Assembly (NCBI GenBank): GCA_021807125.1 | Contig: JAKAPK010000001.1 | Coordinates: 118,354 to 182,353, forward strand | Origin: Nanobdellota archaeon | Lineage (GTDB): Archaea > Nanobdellota > Nanobdellia > Parvarchaeales > Parvarchaeaceae | Reading direction: 5' to 3' | DNA: 64,000 nucleotides | Shown: one piece after another, positions 24,804 through 34,369 of the stretch | How positions within the stretch are numbered: the first letter of the stretch is position 1 | How the letters are laid out: the number at the start of each line of letters is the position of its first letter | Position numbers and translations under genes: made by a program | The notes under the pieces: generated by a model | Told to the model about the DNA's origin: nothing | Seen by the model: the letters and a program-made list of their open reading frames with translations, nothing else | The model's database searches: none

Positions 24804-26126
24804 TCATAGGTTAAGTTCCTGGTTATCAAGCAGAATGTGCGAGGTTTTGTTAAGCTCGTAGCCTAGCTCCTTTCCTAATTCTATTCCGGCGCTTATCTTG
24901 TCTATTCCCCCGTGAGAAGGGATATAATGCTCGGGCTTAAGCATTTTTAGGAACATACGATGGTCATTCTTTGATGCATGCCCCGATGCATGCACTTCAT
25001 CCGCTATATTCACACCATACTCTTCAAGTGCTTTTTGAAGCATGCTCCTGTTGGCCATGTTTATCTTTGTTGGTATAGTTCTTGACGAGAATATAACACC
25101 GTCATCGCTAGATAATCTATAATCGAATCTCCCAGTTGCTAATTTGTCTAAGAAGGCGCCCTTTTCGCCCTGGTGGCCGGTGCATATAACTACATATTTC
25201 CCAGGCCTATCCTTTACCATTCTCAATGCGTGGTTTATCTGTACACCCTTTGTGAGTATGTGCGGCATGTTTTTTCCAACTATTTTGCAGTCTATAGCGC
25301 TTCTCAAGTACATATCCATGCTCCTTCCAAACACCAAAACTTCTCTGCCAAGTCTTCTGCTGATGTCTATTATATTTTTTATGCGTGCTATGTGCGAAGA
25401 GAAAGTCGTTATAAACACAGTTTTGTTTGTCATGCTCTTAGTCATAACGTCCTGCAGCATCGTTCTAACAACACTTTCAGAGAAGGTATAACCATCGACA
25501 TCTACATTTGTAGAGTCCGATATTACCGAATGAATGCCTTTCTTGCTTATCTCTTCCATTCTTTTATAATCCGGTTTTCTGCCGAGAGTAGGCTCATTGT
25601 CAAATTTCCAATCGTTTGCGTAAACTGCAGCACCGTAACGCGTGTGCAGGACTGAAAGCACGGTCTGAGGTATAGAGTGCGTTATGTGAACAAATTCAAG
25701 ATTTATTTTATCCGATATATTGTACGTGCTACCTCCATTTAGTCTTATCAGTTTTGGGTTTCTCTCCTTAAAATTGTGCAATAGTTTCTCTATTATCTTT
25801 ATAGTAAAAGGTGTAGCTATCACAGGACAATGATACTTGTTTGCAAGGAAAGGGACTGCCCATACGTGGTCAAGATGACCGTGAGTCAGGACTATGGCTT
25901 TGACTTTGTCCGCATATTTTGCGAAGAAATTTCTGTCATCAGGTATTATTCCATTATCCATTAATGTGTTAGTGTCGTTTGTTGATATTGAGGAATTCTC
26001 ATCCTCATAGTCGACAAGTCGTTCTATGTCTGCACCCATGTCATTTATTACGAATTCACCGTCAACTTCTGTGACAGTCATATTCTTCCCTATTTTGCTG
26101 TATCCGCCAAATGTCATTATTTTCAT
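24804..26126 (-). CDS. Ribonuclease J, archaeal beta-CASP family
   Basis: 440 residues. Metallo-beta-lactamase motif HGHLDH near ~80, with further MBL/beta-CASP motifs HSIPQ, AVYANDWKFD, TDSTN-like SDSTNVD, GHQGEKGAF and a C-terminal ASGHASKND plus PSHGG. This is the RNase J type of 5'-3' exonuclease/endonuclease in archaeal mRNA decay. The start overlaps the stop of the AsnB-like gene by four bases (ATGA), and valS follows directly. Confidence 0.92.
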   Translation of the reverse strand: MKIMTFGGYSKIGKNMTVTEVDGEFVINDMGADIERLVDYEDENSSISTNDTNTLMDNGIIPDDRNFFAKYADKVKAIVLTHGHLDHVWAVPFLANKYHCPVIATPFTIKIIEKLLHNFKERNPKLIRLNGGSTYNISDKINLEFVHITHSIPQTVLSVLHTRYGAAVYANDWKFDNEPTLGRKPDYKRMEEISKKGIHSVISDSTNVDVDGYTFSESVVRTMLQDVMTKSMTNKTVFITTFSSHIARIKNIIDISRRLGREVLVFGRSMDMYLRSAIDCKIVGKNMPHILTKGVQINHALRMVKDRPGKYVVICTGHQGEKGAFLDKLATGRFDYRLSSDDGVIFSSRTIPTKINMANRSMLQKALEEYGVNIADEVHASGHASKNDHRMFLKMLKPEHYIPSHGGIDKISAGIELGKELGYELNKTSHILLDNQELNL

Positions 26127-27085
26127 ATATTTCTTATAAGTCCCTCCACGTTTTTAAAGTGATTCTCTGTGGCAATGCGCCTAAGAGCCTCCACTACTCC
26201 GCTGCCATACTGCATCGCCTTCTTTTTTCGTTCGGCTATCGCATTCGGAAGCCCAGCTTCCCTGGCAACGTCTCTAAGCATCTTTTTGTCAAGAACTGCA
26301 TCATATTCCTCTTCTGTATCATGGCAAAGAGCAAAGTCTATAACCTTATCGTCAAGATACGGAAGGCTAAAATCTATCTTTTCCATAGTCGCTATTCGTT
26401 TTAGTCTTAGAAGATCATAAGCATGCATATAATACAGCTTATTCTCGACAAACGAATTTATACTGTGGCGCGCTATTGTACGGTGCACGTCAAAACCCAA
26501 AAATAGTTCGTCGCTTCCGAGACCGGTCATAAAGTTTTTAGACCCTGCTGATTTCAAAGCCTTTACGCACAGCAGTTCTACTACGCCCATTATACAGTTG
26601 TATCCGTCTAATCCGCACGCCTTTAGCTCTTTAATTGCCATAATTAGAGAGGAGTCCGTTATACTAACCCGGTTTACCTTTATACCAAGTGCGTCCTCTA
26701 AAATGTCGATTGAAACCATATCATTCGACCCAACGAATCCACAAGAAACGAATTTTACATTGCCGCCCAAATCGATTATTATTTTAGCAAGTAATGACGA
26801 ATCCAACCCGCCAGATACCAGTAGAGCATCAGAGAAAAGCCTTTTTTTAACGGAAGCGTAAAGAAGCTTCTTTAAGCTCGTTTCTGCCCTTAATATACTG
26901 GCTGTTTTTCTGTTTATTGTTACTGAATTATCGGTCGCAAAAAATTCGCTCCTCGGCGGAATTATCAGGTTAAATTTACCGAGACTGTTTTGTATTATAT
27001 CGCTATTTGTGCGATTTGTACCGTATTTTGTGTAGTTTTTTGGACTCCAGTTTATGTCAGCGAAATATTCTTTTTCCTTTTCCAT
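26123..27085 (-). CDS. Asparagine synthase-like PP-loop protein without glutaminase domain
   Basis: 320 residues. The ATP-pyrophosphatase loop VSGGLDSSLLAKI at ~89-101 and GLGSDELFLGFD match the synthetase half of AsnB, as does the C-terminal SLPYLDDKVIDFAL. The N-terminal Cys-2 glutamine amidotransferase domain is absent; instead ~80 unassigned residues precede the PP-loop. It may use free ammonia, or amidate or modify another substrate. It overlaps the DUF192 gene by 29 bp and RNase J by 4 bp. Confidence 0.85.
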   Translation of the reverse strand: MEKEKEYFADINWSPKNYTKYGTNRTNSDIIQNSLGKFNLIIPPRSEFFATDNSVTINRKTASILRAETSLKKLLYASVKKRLFSDALLVSGGLDSSLLAKIIIDLGGNVKFVSCGFVGSNDMVSIDILEDALGIKVNRVSITDSSLIMAIKELKACGLDGYNCIMGVVELLCVKALKSAGSKNFMTGLGSDELFLGFDVHRTIARHSINSFVENKLYYMHAYDLLRLKRIATMEKIDFSLPYLDDKVIDFALCHDTEEEYDAVLDKKMLRDVAREAGLPNAIAERKKKAMQYGSGVVEALRRIATENHFKNVEGLIRNI

Positions 27086-27422
27086 TTCCTTGATTTGTTA
27101 TTATGCTAATTTTGTCACCCTCTTTTATTTTAGAGCGATTTGTAGTCGGTAATTCTAGAACGTGCCTTGCATTATAAGGACCATAATATAAACGCCACGG
27201 TTTTGCATCGGCTATTTTTACCACCTTTCTCTTTTCGTCGAGCCAGATTACCCTTAAACCAAACCTTACAAAATTCATGTGTATATCCTTGACACCGGGA
27301 AGAAAAGCACCGTTTCCAGGCGACGAAACAAACATTAGCCCGAGCACTTTAGACGACATAGTACTACAGAATTTCACGTTTTTAGCTATGCGTCTGCCAC
27401 TTATATAAAAATCAGCAAACAT
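27057..27422 (-). CDS. DUF192 family protein
   Basis: 121 residues with the DUF192 pattern: KVLGLMFVSSPGNGAFLP, then HMNFVRFGLRVIWLDEKRKVVKI and the closing ARHVLELP. Family members are small beta-barrel proteins of unknown function, often exported in bacteria; no signal peptide is seen here. It lies 10 bp after uS2 and overlaps the AsnB-like gene. Confidence 0.8.
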   Translation of the reverse strand: MFADFYISGRRIAKNVKFCSTMSSKVLGLMFVSSPGNGAFLPGVKDIHMNFVRFGLRVIWLDEKRKVVKIADAKPWRLYYGPYNARHVLELPTTNRSKIKEGDKISIITNQGNGKGKRIFR

Positions 27423-27432
27423 ATTCTAATTT

Positions 27433-28035
27433 CTAGAACTCCAGTTCTTTGGACACGAAGTCTTCTAGTTCTATTTTATCTATACTTTCCTTTTCTTCTT
27501 TACTCACTGCCATCTCTCTTGCAAGAAGATATAATATCAGCCCTATGCTCTTGCCATTCTTGTTGTTTCCAGGTATTATTAGATCAAGATAGGATACCGC
27601 ACTATCGGTGTTAGCTATGCCTATTATCGGGATGTTTATCTTTTTTGCATCGTTTATTGCCCTTTTGTTTGCACTCGGGTCCGTTACAACTATCACCTTT
27701 GGCTCGAAGAAATTCTTATAGTTAAGGTTCGTTAGCGATCCGGATAGATATCTACCAAAATTAACGCTTATTTTCATTAGTCTTGCAAAGTTGTAAACAG
27801 GATAATAAGCAGCATCCAGAGTGCATACAAGCAGTATGTCCTTTCTGCCGTAATTCTGGAGCATTTTCGCCGCGAGTTTTATTCTTTCATCTATGAGCTT
27901 TATGTTAAATATAGTAAATTTGTTTGCTACGCGCTTGAATACAAAGCCCTCTAGTGCTTTGTTTACCATTTTTGTACCTATCCTAGTGCCATAGGTCTTG
28001 TAGGCTTCCAATTTTTCTATCTTTTTAAATACCAT
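27433..28035 (-). CDS. rps2: Small ribosomal subunit protein uS2
   Basis: 200 residues: YGTRIGTKMV, FTIFNIKLIDERIKLAAKML, the FARLMKISVNFGRYLSGSLTN block, VVTDPSANKRAINDAKKINIPIIGIANTDS, and a helical C-terminus. This is the archaeal uS2 order. The gene directly follows enolase with no spacer, the eno-rps2 pairing seen across archaea. Confidence 0.95.
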   Translation of the reverse strand: MVFKKIEKLEAYKTYGTRIGTKMVNKALEGFVFKRVANKFTIFNIKLIDERIKLAAKMLQNYGRKDILLVCTLDAAYYPVYNFARLMKISVNFGRYLSGSLTNLNYKNFFEPKVIVVTDPSANKRAINDAKKINIPIIGIANTDSAVSYLDLIIPGNNKNGKSIGLILYLLAREMAVSKEEKESIDKIELEDFVSKELEF

Positions 28036-29199
28036 TTAATTTAACTCCATTAGCCTATTTATCTTTTCCGTCCTTTCTCCTCTATTAATTCCAACTTTTA
28101 AATACTTTGCGGCTAGGCCGACTCCGATATCCGTTATGATCGATATCGGCGTTTCCTCCGACCTGTGTGACATTACTTTGATAAGACCATACTTATCCGC
28201 AAGCTTTGAATATTCAACGACCTTTTCCAAGGTACCTACCTGGTTTGGTTTTATGAGTGTAGAATTAATAGAAGAATAAGCTTTCTCTAGGCGTTCTGTC
28301 ACCGTTGCCGTCATATCGTCTCCTACGACCAAAGCCTTTGTGTGATCTTTAACATATTTGTAGCCTTCCGGGAAATCCTCATCAACCGGGTCTTCTATAT
28401 AATAGATATCAAATTCATCCGCCAATTTTACGATTAAATCGGACTGCTCTTCGCGCGTTATCGATCTTTTGCCATAGATGGGTTTTTTATAATTATATTT
28501 TCCATCCTTAAAAAAGGTGGAAGCGGCAACGTCAACCCCTATTCTTATATCAAGCCCGCGTTCCTTCGATATCTTTCCCACGCTTTTTTTGACTAGTGCA
28601 AGAGACTCATAATTATCCAGGCCAGTTACAAACCCCCCTTCAGGATCAACGCCACCGAGGAATCCGGCGCTCTTGCTTTTAAGCTCTTCTTTTACATCTT
28701 TGTATACCGCCAGTGTGCCTTCAACGCTTTCATTTATGTTTTCTGCCATTGTCGTTACAAGTATCTCCTGGATGTCCATTGACAGACCTGATGCGTGCAC
28801 TCCGCCGCCAAGCACTTTGCAGATAGGCATCATATGGTTTTTTCCGCCAAATAATTCATAAGGCTCTATTCCGAGGTCATTACTTAATCCGTAAATCAAA
28901 GCGTACGATAGCGACAATGACGGGCCGCCAATAAATTCCTGAGAAATGTTCCTTTCTATTTCGAAGATATCGTTTATAGTATCAACTTTTTTGCTTTTTA
29001 ATCTTGACAGAAATTCGTTGAATTTAATTATAACAGAATCCAGACCACCGCTAAACTGTGATACCTCATATTTGCTTGTGCTTTCTCCAGCAGGGGAAGA
29101 ACCCCGAAACGAGCCCCTTTCAGTATCTAGTTTGACTTCTATGGTAAAGTTCGAATTAGAGTTGAGTATCTTTCTTGAAGTTAAGCGCTTTATCTGCAT
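28036..29199 (-). CDS. eno: Enolase, divergent and short
   Basis: 387 residues against ~420-430 normally. Catalytic elements remain: QEI (proton-shuttle Glu), GVDPEGGF, metal ligands in GVDVAAS, YYIEDPVDEDF and GDDMTATV, the Lys in TLIKPNQVGTLEK, and SHRSEETP. The usually invariant start NSRGNPT reads NSNSNFT, and the mobile loop SGASTG reads AGESTS. It converts 2-phosphoglycerate to phosphoenolpyruvate and should work with the phosphoglycerate mutase at 53585. It probably heads the eno-rps2 operon. Confidence 0.92.
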   Translation of the reverse strand: MQIKRLTSRKILNSNSNFTIEVKLDTERGSFRGSSPAGESTSKYEVSQFSGGLDSVIIKFNEFLSRLKSKKVDTINDIFEIERNISQEFIGGPSLSLSYALIYGLSNDLGIEPYELFGGKNHMMPICKVLGGGVHASGLSMDIQEILVTTMAENINESVEGTLAVYKDVKEELKSKSAGFLGGVDPEGGFVTGLDNYESLALVKKSVGKISKERGLDIRIGVDVAASTFFKDGKYNYKKPIYGKRSITREEQSDLIVKLADEFDIYYIEDPVDEDFPEGYKYVKDHTKALVVGDDMTATVTERLEKAYSSINSTLIKPNQVGTLEKVVEYSKLADKYGLIKVMSHRSEETPISIITDIGVGLAAKYLKVGINRGERTEKINRLMELN

Positions 29200-29233
29200 A
29201 AAATTTATATCATTCGCATGTTTTTAAGCACAC

Positions 29234-29977
29234 TTATTCAGAGACTTTCCTCACAAATAACAGAAATGCAGTGTGCATTATGCCGCTGCTTTCCGGCCTT
29301 AATATATTTCTGTCCATATCAACTTTCCAGTCGGTTTCTAAGTTCTGTATAAGACGGCTTATTTTCATACATGCGGGCAGAGATTTTATTGTTTTTTGTA
29401 TCTGTATAATCGATGGGAGATAACAGCACACCGTAGCTCCAACTTTAAGATTTTTGCTTATCCCTGGGAGAACCTCATCCGGATCAGGCAAGTCAAGCAA
29501 AGCAAAGTCGAAGTTCTTTTCCTTAACACCACTCTTTATATCCGAATTTACTATCTTAAGATTGTCCGCTCCAAAAAACGTTTTGTTTTTTTCCGCGACT
29601 CTTGCGAAATCTTTTCTTTGTTCATAGGATATGACTTTGCCAGCAGAAGCTATTCCAGATAATATGCAGGCCGCGAATCCGGACCCGGTACCGGCGTCTA
29701 AAATCTTACTGTTTGATTTTACCCCGCCGTACATTATTATACTGCCCATGTCCTTAGGGGTTATTATCTGCGGCAATCTTATCATTTTTTTTAGTAGATC
29801 TATATTATTCGGCTCACACACATAGAAAACACTGCCTTTATGCGTCTTTATTGATTTACCCGGTTTGGCATTTTTTAGGTCAGAGGCGCTTATTATGCCG
29901 AATTCAGTATTGAAATCTTTTTCCGGGTCTACAAATATATATCCTCCTTCCCCAACAAGAAACAATTTTCTTTCCAT
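29234..29977 (-). CDS. trmI: tRNA (adenine-N1)-methyltransferase TrmI
   Basis: 247 residues. A small N-terminal beta domain precedes a Rossmann methyltransferase: PQIITPKDMGSIIMY, the SAM loop ILDAGTGSGFAA, ISYEQRKDFARVAEKN and the LLDLPDP motif. TrmI makes m1A58 (and m1A57 in archaea) in tRNA. Its start shares one base with the stop of the upstream gene (TAATG), so the two are coupled. Confidence 0.92.
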   Translation of the reverse strand: MERKLFLVGEGGYIFVDPEKDFNTEFGIISASDLKNAKPGKSIKTHKGSVFYVCEPNNIDLLKKMIRLPQIITPKDMGSIIMYGGVKSNSKILDAGTGSGFAACILSGIASAGKVISYEQRKDFARVAEKNKTFFGADNLKIVNSDIKSGVKEKNFDFALLDLPDPDEVLPGISKNLKVGATVCCYLPSIIQIQKTIKSLPACMKISRLIQNLETDWKVDMDRNILRPESSGIMHTAFLLFVRKVSE

Positions 29978-30768
29978 TATTGCATTTTTATTATGTTAAC
30001 AAGATTGCCTTGAGCGCCACGCTCAGCGACCTTTTTGGCAGTTGTTATTATAAATGAGACCGTTTTGTGCTCTGTTGCGTATCCGACCGCTTTCACGATT
30101 TCGCTCTTCGATAAACTGGTTTTGTATATTATAAGTACGACTACGTTAAGACCGTAATCACCATACTTGGCAAGATACACGGATTTATCAAGTTTGCTTG
30201 GTTCCTTGAAGCCGAAACGCAATAGAAGTTCAATGTCTTGTTGTGGGTTCGACTGCTTTGCGGTTCTAACAGAATGCGTTTTAGCCTGGACCTGTTCAGG
30301 TGCAGAAGGTTTTATATGTCGCGTGTTCTGGCCAGAAATTATAGTTTTTACTTCTTCGCCAGAAAGTTTATAGTAAAATACAATTTCAAATTGCTGGTTA
30401 GATTCCGAGTCTTTTACTACCGCTTTTTTTATGAAATCGTCCAATCCGCCCAGAATATACCTTTCAACAGGAGATAGGTCCGCACTTTTTACCACTTTGA
30501 GCGTTTTAATTTTGTCAACCAGCGTTTTTTCTTTGCCATTAAGCGTAGAAAATAATCTGTTGAGAGCGATGTCTCTGTCCTTTTCGATAAAATATATTGG
30601 AGATGATCCCAGTTTTCTCGCAGTCCTACTTATGTCGTTTCTGCTCACGTAATAATCAAGTATCGCTGAAGCTTGCGATGTATCTCTGCCTATCGATTCG
30701 GACACATCTATCGTAAGTGCTGGTCCACGGGCTAGAATCGTCATTATCTGACTCAATAACTGATCCAT
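29977..30768 (-). CDS. Winged-helix protein of unknown function (263 aa)
   Basis: Residues ~1-60 read as a winged helix (LSQIMTILARGPALTIDVSE, then SQASAILDYYVSRNDISRTA, then SPIYFIEKD). The middle is a Ser/Gln/Pro linker, and the last ~90 residues form an alpha/beta domain (LDKSVYLAKYGDYGLNVVVL). Similar archaeal proteins pair a wHTH with a restriction-endonuclease-like fold, but I cannot point to catalytic residues. It is coupled to trmI by a 1-base overlap, suggesting a nucleic-acid role. Confidence 0.68.
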   Translation of the reverse strand: MDQLLSQIMTILARGPALTIDVSESIGRDTSQASAILDYYVSRNDISRTARKLGSSPIYFIEKDRDIALNRLFSTLNGKEKTLVDKIKTLKVVKSADLSPVERYILGGLDDFIKKAVVKDSESNQQFEIVFYYKLSGEEVKTIISGQNTRHIKPSAPEQVQAKTHSVRTAKQSNPQQDIELLLRFGFKEPSKLDKSVYLAKYGDYGLNVVVLIIYKTSLSKSEIVKAVGYATEHKTVSFIITTAKKVAERGAQGNLVNIIKMQ

Positions 30769-30852
30769 AAAGTTTGCGTTATATACTGTTACAATTTTTA
30801 ATCTCTTTTTGTCGTATTAAACTTTAATATCCCACTATGTATTCTAAAATTT

Positions 30853-31410
30853 ATGTCAATACTCGGGATGGGAAAACGCGGACAGATATTCACTTTTGAT
30901 TTAATGGTCGCGATATTTGTGTTCTTGTTAATATTCACCTCAATGATACTGTTTATATACTCCGTAGTGGATTCAAGCAACCCATATTCTGCATATTCGA
31001 TTATAACGCTGTCAAACTATGTCAATAATCTTGCTACACAAGGCATAAACACAATCGTCGGCTCCCAAGGATACCCCCAGAATTGGACAAGCGTAGCGTG
31101 CGCATCGATATCCAGACTGGGAATAATGTACAATTATTATGAGGCATCGCCGCAAAAGCTATACAATTTAACTACGCTTCCTTTGGGCTGCATGTCACAG
31201 CTGCTCAGATCTGGCAGTTCCTTCAATATTACGGCGTCATACCTAAATTATTCAACGATAAAGATAACAGAGGGGCTTTCTACACGTGCAATTTCAGTTG
31301 GATTCCAACCGCCTAAGAATCCGAGCTATCTCGTTTCATTACAGAGATACGTAATACTATATCCCGGAAATTCGATAATACGCATAACCTACAAGGTGTG
31401 GTTAACATGA
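30853..31410 (+). CDS. Pilin-like exported protein (185 aa)
   Basis: The head GKRGQIFTFDLMVAIFVFLLI is a class III-type signal (KRGQ, acidic residue, hydrophobic helix); the real start may be the inner ATG at 30868 (MGKRGQ). The exported part has several N-glycosylation sequons and two cysteines. It forms a two-gene unit with the next protein, which has the same RKGQIFTID head. Confidence 0.78.
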   Translation: MSILGMGKRGQIFTFDLMVAIFVFLLIFTSMILFIYSVVDSSNPYSAYSIITLSNYVNNLATQGINTIVGSQGYPQNWTSVACASISRLGIMYNYYEASPQKLYNLTTLPLGCMSQLLRSGSSFNITASYLNYSTIKITEGLSTRAISVGFQPPKNPSYLVSLQRYVILYPGNSIIRITYKVWLT

Positions 31411-32132
31411 GAAAAGGCCAGATATTCACAATAGATACCATAGTTGGCATAATAATAGTAATATCGGTGCTTTCGACTGCGTACGGGTTCTCCTCATATT
31501 ATTCTACACTGAACGCGCTTTCTTCATCAAACAATAATATTGTAGCGACGGTTTCTTCGGCCGCATTTGCATTTATTTCGCTAAATAAGACAACTGCGAT
31601 GCTCGATAATTTTCAGAATGGGGCGATAACCAGTGCGGAATTTTCATCTTATGTCTCGTCTCATCTTGGTAGAGAGCTTACTCTTCCTTATTATGTTTTC
31701 GTCAATACAAAAGAGAACTATTCTAACGGCAGCTCGTATCTTGTTGATACATTCAATAATAGCTATGCGAATTTCAATAGTCAAAACAGTTTCATATCGA
31801 TACCAGAGGTCGTTTTGGTATCAAATTTTAGTAGCCTATGCGGCAATACCTGTAGCACGCAGTTCTCCGCAGGCAGTATCTTTCCTACACAGTCTACAGA
31901 GGTGGCGGCCACCAACTGTACGGTATTTAACAATGTAGGGGTGCATGTAACGGGTTGGACCGTCCGGAACAATACTCCGGCAGGAAGCTGTACGATAACC
32001 GCAGGAACTTATTCTTCGGCGTTGCCGAATAATTATCTTATAAAGGCATATACGTCCGCAGGCTCATTCTTGGGTAACACTACTCTGCACATCTTAGGCC
32101 TCGACGTGGTGTCCATCGAGGCCCAAAGCTAG
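31407..32132 (+). CDS. Pilin-like exported protein (241 aa)
   Basis: I choose ATG 31407 because it overlaps the upstream stop as ATGA and gives MRKGQIFTIDTIVGIII, matching the preceding protein. A longer GTG start at 31398 is less likely. After the membrane helix come ~205 residues rich in Ser/Asn/Thr, with four cysteines and a probable C-terminal beta domain. The pair resembles major/minor pilin pairs. Confidence 0.78.
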   Translation: MRKGQIFTIDTIVGIIIVISVLSTAYGFSSYYSTLNALSSSNNNIVATVSSAAFAFISLNKTTAMLDNFQNGAITSAEFSSYVSSHLGRELTLPYYVFVNTKENYSNGSSYLVDTFNNSYANFNSQNSFISIPEVVLVSNFSSLCGNTCSTQFSAGSIFPTQSTEVAATNCTVFNNVGVHVTGWTVRNNTPAGSCTITAGTYSSALPNNYLIKAYTSAGSFLGNTTLHILGLDVVSIEAQS

Positions 32133-32375
32133 CTAAATAAAGTATATAGGTTTGTTGTTTTCGTCCGATTTTAGTTTGTTTTCTATGTTGTCTAATACAG
32201 AGCTTATGTCACCCTTATATTTGCCCTGTTTCACAGCAAGATCATTTATCCTGACCAAAGATTCGCTGAGAGCCACAGCTTTGTCGAAAGAAAGCTCATT
32301 TCTATACTGGTTATACAATGTAAAGTTTTCCAGTATCCTCCTGTAAATAAGCTCCGCCTCCTCCAGTTTCCTCAT
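32133..32375 (-). CDS. Small helical protein (80 aa)
   Basis: No family recognised. The sequence (EEAELIYRRILENFTLYNQY and KAVALSESLVRINDLAVKQG) looks like three or four helices, TPR-like in spacing. A GGGGAGG Shine-Dalgarno just before the ATG supports a real gene. It ends tail to tail with the pilin-like gene at 32132. Confidence 0.65.
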   Translation of the reverse strand: MRKLEEAELIYRRILENFTLYNQYRNELSFDKAVALSESLVRINDLAVKQGKYKGDISSVLDNIENKLKSDENNKPIYFI

Positions 32376-32478
32376 TTTTCCTCCCCTCCATACCTTTATT
32401 TATCGGAACTTATTAAAAAGAACTAGTTTTATATTACGTAAATATTACTTACACATTTCCAATGGAAACGAAAAATCA

Positions 32479-34200
32479 TCAGTCTTCTTGGAAAAATTCT
32501 CCTCTTGCTTTTTGCTCAACGTCCATTCTGCTTTTTGGCTGATTTATGCGAGGCCTACCGGTGTCTATGTCACGTCTCATAGTTATATCCACAGTTTTCA
32601 GAAACGCATTTATTGCAGCCTGAGTATGCAGTATATTTTCAGCAGTGCCAAGCTTCGCTTTTTTCCCTGTAAAAATCATTGTCCTAGAAGTTATAGAATC
32701 TATGAACATCACATCATGGTCTATAACCATAGCACATTTTTTAGTAGATGAAATAAAATTAGATATTGCGTTCATACTCTCTAAACGGTCTTCTATATCA
32801 AGATTCGCAGACGGTTCATCAAAAAGATATAGGTCGGCATCTGTTATTAGAGTGGATACTATAGCAACCTTCTGAAGTTCTCCTCCGGATAAGTTTCTAA
32901 CGTTCTTGTTAAGCAGCTTGTCTACACCAAGTTTGTGAATTGTGTCAGTTATCGCTTGGTTGTCAGTATACGACGGCTTCACGCTGGCAAACGCGTCCTG
33001 CACAAGCATATCCACTTTTTTAAGGAATTGCGGTTTGTATGAGATTTTAATGCCCAAATCCATTTTTCCCGCAGCAGTATCAATGAGCCCAACAAGGGCG
33101 CGCATGAACGTGCTCTTGCCTATCCCGTTTGGACCTATTATCCCGATTATTTCGCCGCGGTTTATGCGGCCAGCGTTCACTTTAAGCTTGAAATCACCGA
33201 CTTCTACATCGAAATTCGACCAGGATACGGCCGGTACAGAATCATATTCCGAAAGGGATTTTTTTATCTTTATTTCATATGGCCGAAACATAACGTTCTC
33301 GGTTGGAAGGTATCCTTTTATATAATTGTTTATACCGTTTCTAGTCTGCATTATTCTTGAGACTACCCCATAATTTGCATCCGAGCCGTAAAGGATTTGT
33401 ATGAAGTCTGTCATATAATCCAACATTATAAGGTCGTGTTCCACAATTACTATAGTTTTATCTGTAAGTGAACTTCTAATAAGCTCGGCTACCTTTATCC
33501 TCTCAGTCACGTCTAAATAATTCATAGGCTCGTCCAGTATGTATACGGCCGCGTCTTCGTCTAAAACGGAAGCTAGTTCTACGAGTTGTGACTCGCCGCC
33601 AGAAAGAGTGCTAGCGTCCCTATCATAAAGTTCTGGATCTACAAGAGCGTACCTGTTCGTTTTAACGAGATCCGACACTTTTCCGTGCAATTCAAATTCT
33701 TGAGGTTTTTTAGAGATCTTCAGCCCGTTTCTGTACAGAGACGTAAGAAATGGTTGTATGTCCTTTCCGCGGAATCTCTTTATTATCTCGTCATCCGATA
33801 TAGTGGATTCTATCGAACCAAAATTCGGCTTTAAGATGTTCGATATTAAATTGAGGTTTGTAGTTTTGCCTATTCCATTTCTTCCTATTAGACCAAGGAT
33901 CTTGCCGTTTACCGGCGTAGCTATATTGTATATCCTGAATGTGTTTATGCCGTATTGAAAGACTATCTCCTTCATCATTTCATCGGGTAAATTTATCACA
34001 CGTATAGCATCGAAAGGACAGCGATTAACGCATATTCCACACGAGATACAAAGCGATTCATTTATAGCGGCCTTGCCGTTTGCCTTGGGATAGACGGTCT
34101 CCTTAAGACCTTCCCTGACACGTGGGCAGACTTCAGCGCATATATAATTGCAACTTTCCGGCGCCTGACATTCCTGCTCTTTTATAACTGCAATTCTCAT
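32479..34200 (-). CDS. abce1: Ribosome recycling ATPase ABCE1 (Rli1)
   Basis: I start at ATG 34200 (MRIAVIKEQEC); the open frame reaches 34278 but that part is not ABCE1-like. The order is typical: N-terminal Fe-S domain with eight cysteines (CQAPESCNYICAEVC and CISCGICVNRCPF), ABC domain 1 (GRNGIGKTT, STLSGGESQ), hinge, ABC domain 2 (GPNGIGKST, NLSGGELQK). ABCE1 splits ribosomes after termination. Length of 573 residues is normal to slightly short. Confidence 0.96.
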   Translation of the reverse strand: MRIAVIKEQECQAPESCNYICAEVCPRVREGLKETVYPKANGKAAINESLCISCGICVNRCPFDAIRVINLPDEMMKEIVFQYGINTFRIYNIATPVNGKILGLIGRNGIGKTTNLNLISNILKPNFGSIESTISDDEIIKRFRGKDIQPFLTSLYRNGLKISKKPQEFELHGKVSDLVKTNRYALVDPELYDRDASTLSGGESQLVELASVLDEDAAVYILDEPMNYLDVTERIKVAELIRSSLTDKTIVIVEHDLIMLDYMTDFIQILYGSDANYGVVSRIMQTRNGINNYIKGYLPTENVMFRPYEIKIKKSLSEYDSVPAVSWSNFDVEVGDFKLKVNAGRINRGEIIGIIGPNGIGKSTFMRALVGLIDTAAGKMDLGIKISYKPQFLKKVDMLVQDAFASVKPSYTDNQAITDTIHKLGVDKLLNKNVRNLSGGELQKVAIVSTLITDADLYLFDEPSANLDIEDRLESMNAISNFISSTKKCAMVIDHDVMFIDSITSRTMIFTGKKAKLGTAENILHTQAAINAFLKTVDITMRRDIDTGRPRINQPKSRMDVEQKARGEFFQED

Positions 34201-34369
34201 TTTGTTAATCTCATATTTACACTTATTCTCAGAAACGTTATATTTAAAAGCTTTTAGTAGCCAATGTGCAAGAAACAAGAAATTTTTGTGCAGTTTAAGG
34301 GATAATAGAGACAGGTTCCTTACAAGTTAAAAATGTATTAATTATGGCGGTTTCAAAGGCATTATATAG

